From contig JAIVJV010000010.1 of NCBI GenBank assembly GCA_020199835.1, forward strand, positions 186,001 through 250,000: 64,000 nucleotides of DNA, read 5' to 3'. Source of the DNA: Acidobacteriota bacterium (GTDB taxonomy: Bacteria > Acidobacteriota > Blastocatellia > Pyrinomonadales > Pyrinomonadaceae). The notes beneath the pieces were generated by a model. That model saw nothing but the letters and a program-made list of their open reading frames with translations. It was not told the DNA's origin and searched no databases. A program made the position numbers and the translations under genes. Shown here one piece after another: positions 63,091 to 64,000 of the stretch (the stretch's first letter is position 1; each line of letters starts with the position of its first letter).

Positions 63091-64000
63091 CCCGCTCAGG
63101 GTAGCACTCGAGGCCCGAAGCATCGGAAGAAACGCACTACTCAGGCGTTGGTTCCTGCTGTCGTTGCTGGTCTGCACCTGGCTCCCAATGGTGTTCTTTA
63201 TCCTGTTAGCTCGCACCGCCGATGCCAGCGGCGGAAGTCTCGCAGGGATCAAGACAGTTTTCCTGTTCCTGGGCACAGCGCATGTGCCAGCCACCTTGTT
63301 CTTCTATTCGGACAAAGAGTTCGCGCCGATAATTCAACAGCATCGCGGGCGGTACATATACGTCCCGATACTGCTGACGATCATCACGGGTCTCGTTTTT
63401 GCTTTTCTGGACTTCACTACGCAAGCGTTTGTGTTGCTCGCTTACTGGTCCTGGCAAGCGTTTCATTACGGGCGGCAAAACGTCGGCATCTACGCCTTCG
63501 CGTCGATATCGGAAACATCGCGGCCACCCCGCAAAGAGGAGAGACTCGCGATCGAAGCCGGCACGCTGCTGGCCATTCTCGGCACGTTCAAGATTCTCGG
63601 CACTGCCGTCGCGCCCGCTTACCTGCACTCTACCTTCGATTATCTTTACCGGTTCGGCTTACTCGGTTTTGCCGGCTTGCTCATCTTCAGCGTGGTGGTC
63701 TATGCCAGGGGTTTCAAGGATACGACGCTTTTCAAAACCCTCTTCTTCTTCACTGCTGTCCTCTTTTTTCTGCCGGTTTTTGTCTCGACCAATAACAACA
63801 TCGCCTTTCTCAGTTATGCGATCGCGCACGGCCTCCAGTACATCATCTTCATGATGGTGGTTTCGAGCACGGCTCCTACTGCAGCGCCGACCCGAGCCTT
63901 TCCGTACAAGAGCTTCGCGACGTTTCTCGTTTTTGTGCTAATCGCGGGATTTGCGTTCTGGCGGGTCGGCGACCTGAGAGAGATCGCGTTTGTGAAGAAC
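63071..64000 (+). CDS. Polytopic membrane protein, 3' end outside window
   Basis: A frame from ATG 63071 stays open to the last base, giving 310 residues without a stop. GAAGGTG lies just upstream, and the start overlaps the Wzt-like gene by 20 bases, so translation is coupled. About eight hydrophobic helices are visible, for example WFLLSLLVCTWLPMVFFILL, LLTIITGLVFAFLDF and TLFKTLFFFTAVLFFLPVFV. A Trp/His motif, YWSWQAFHYGRQNVGIYAF, lies between helices. It was not recognised as a known flippase, polymerase or acyltransferase family. The position suggests a role in the same glycan pathway. Confidence 0.8.
   Translation, partial: MEQLSSNPLRVALEARSIGRNALLRRWFLLSLLVCTWLPMVFFILLARTADASGGSLAGIKTVFLFLGTAHVPATLFFYSDKEFAPIIQQHRGRYIYVPILLTIITGLVFAFLDFTTQAFVLLAYWSWQAFHYGRQNVGIYAFASISETSRPPRKEERLAIEAGTLLAILGTFKILGTAVAPAYLHSTFDYLYRFGLLGFAGLLIFSVVVYARGFKDTTLFKTLFFFTAVLFFLPVFVSTNNNIAFLSYAIAHGLQYIIFMMVVSSTAPTAAPTRAFPYKSFATFLVFVLIAGFAFWRVGDLREIAFVKN

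Noticed and set aside
1..64000. tRNA, rRNA, insertion-sequence or integrase genes
   Set aside because: No tRNA cloverleaf, ribosomal RNA segment, transposase or recombinase motif was recognised by reading; a dedicated search could still find a short tRNA.

Overview
The window looks like a chromosomal segment from an Acidobacteriota-type bacterium, most likely near Blastocatellia. The reasons are a secreted protein with a TIGR03437-type C-terminal domain, a Ser/Thr kinase-AAA-TPR receptor next to small single-pass zinc-ribbon proteins starting MKRCPQC, many secreted TPR, beta-propeller and S9-peptidase proteins, and a moderately high GC content judged by eye. No rRNA, tRNA, CRISPR array, transposase or integrase was recognised.

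Layout. 1-7.9 kb: the 3' part of a large RHS/YD-repeat polymorphic toxin gene with its candidate immunity gene, then a second, N-terminally truncated copy of the RHS core carrying a different toxin tip and its own candidate immunity gene. Decayed fragments of a carboxypeptidase-regulatory-like domain follow each cassette. 7.9-17.7 kb: mostly leftward housekeeping genes (phosphodiesterase-like enzyme, TPR proteins, threonine synthase, CHRD protein, thiE/thiD), with a rightward HAD phosphatase and cyclophilin. 17.9-30.2 kb: rightward O-antigen-ligase-like protein with an inserted PDZ domain, DinB protein, two small zinc-ribbon membrane proteins, an ankyrin/zinc-ribbon/TonB-C protein, a kinase-AAA-TPR protein interrupted by one amber codon, and two secreted proteins. 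30.2-46.2 kb: a frameshifted S9 peptidase, two paralogous PAS hybrid histidine kinases, the oxidative pentose-phosphate genes (zwf, gnd, pgl), a cyclase, a GGDEF/EAL protein, an intact DPP4-like S9 peptidase and a PQQ-type beta-propeller protein. 46.4-64 kb: a surface-polysaccharide region with a Wzm-like permease, methyltransferase, DUF4214 metalloprotease, TIGR03437 propeller protein, GDP-mannose 4,6-dehydratase-like enzyme, three glycosyltransferases (one fused to a methyltransferase and a beta domain), a coiled-coil methyltransferase and a Wzt-like ATPase with a C-terminal carbohydrate-binding-type domain. A partial polytopic membrane protein runs off the end.

How the genes fit together. 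The last 16 kb can be read as an ABC-transporter-dependent glycan pathway: Gmd supplies a GDP-deoxyhexose precursor, the glycosyltransferases build a chain, a coiled-coil methyltransferase could cap or measure it in the manner of WbdD, and Wzm/Wzt would export it. An O-antigen-ligase-like protein lies 30 kb upstream. The zinc-ribbon/kinase cluster at 20.1-26.6 kb looks like a signalling module. The RHS locus has the layout of a contact-dependent toxin gene with a stored spare tip. Three gene-breaking lesions (one amber codon, two frameshifts) lie in otherwise well-preserved genes, so recent decay and assembly error are both possible.
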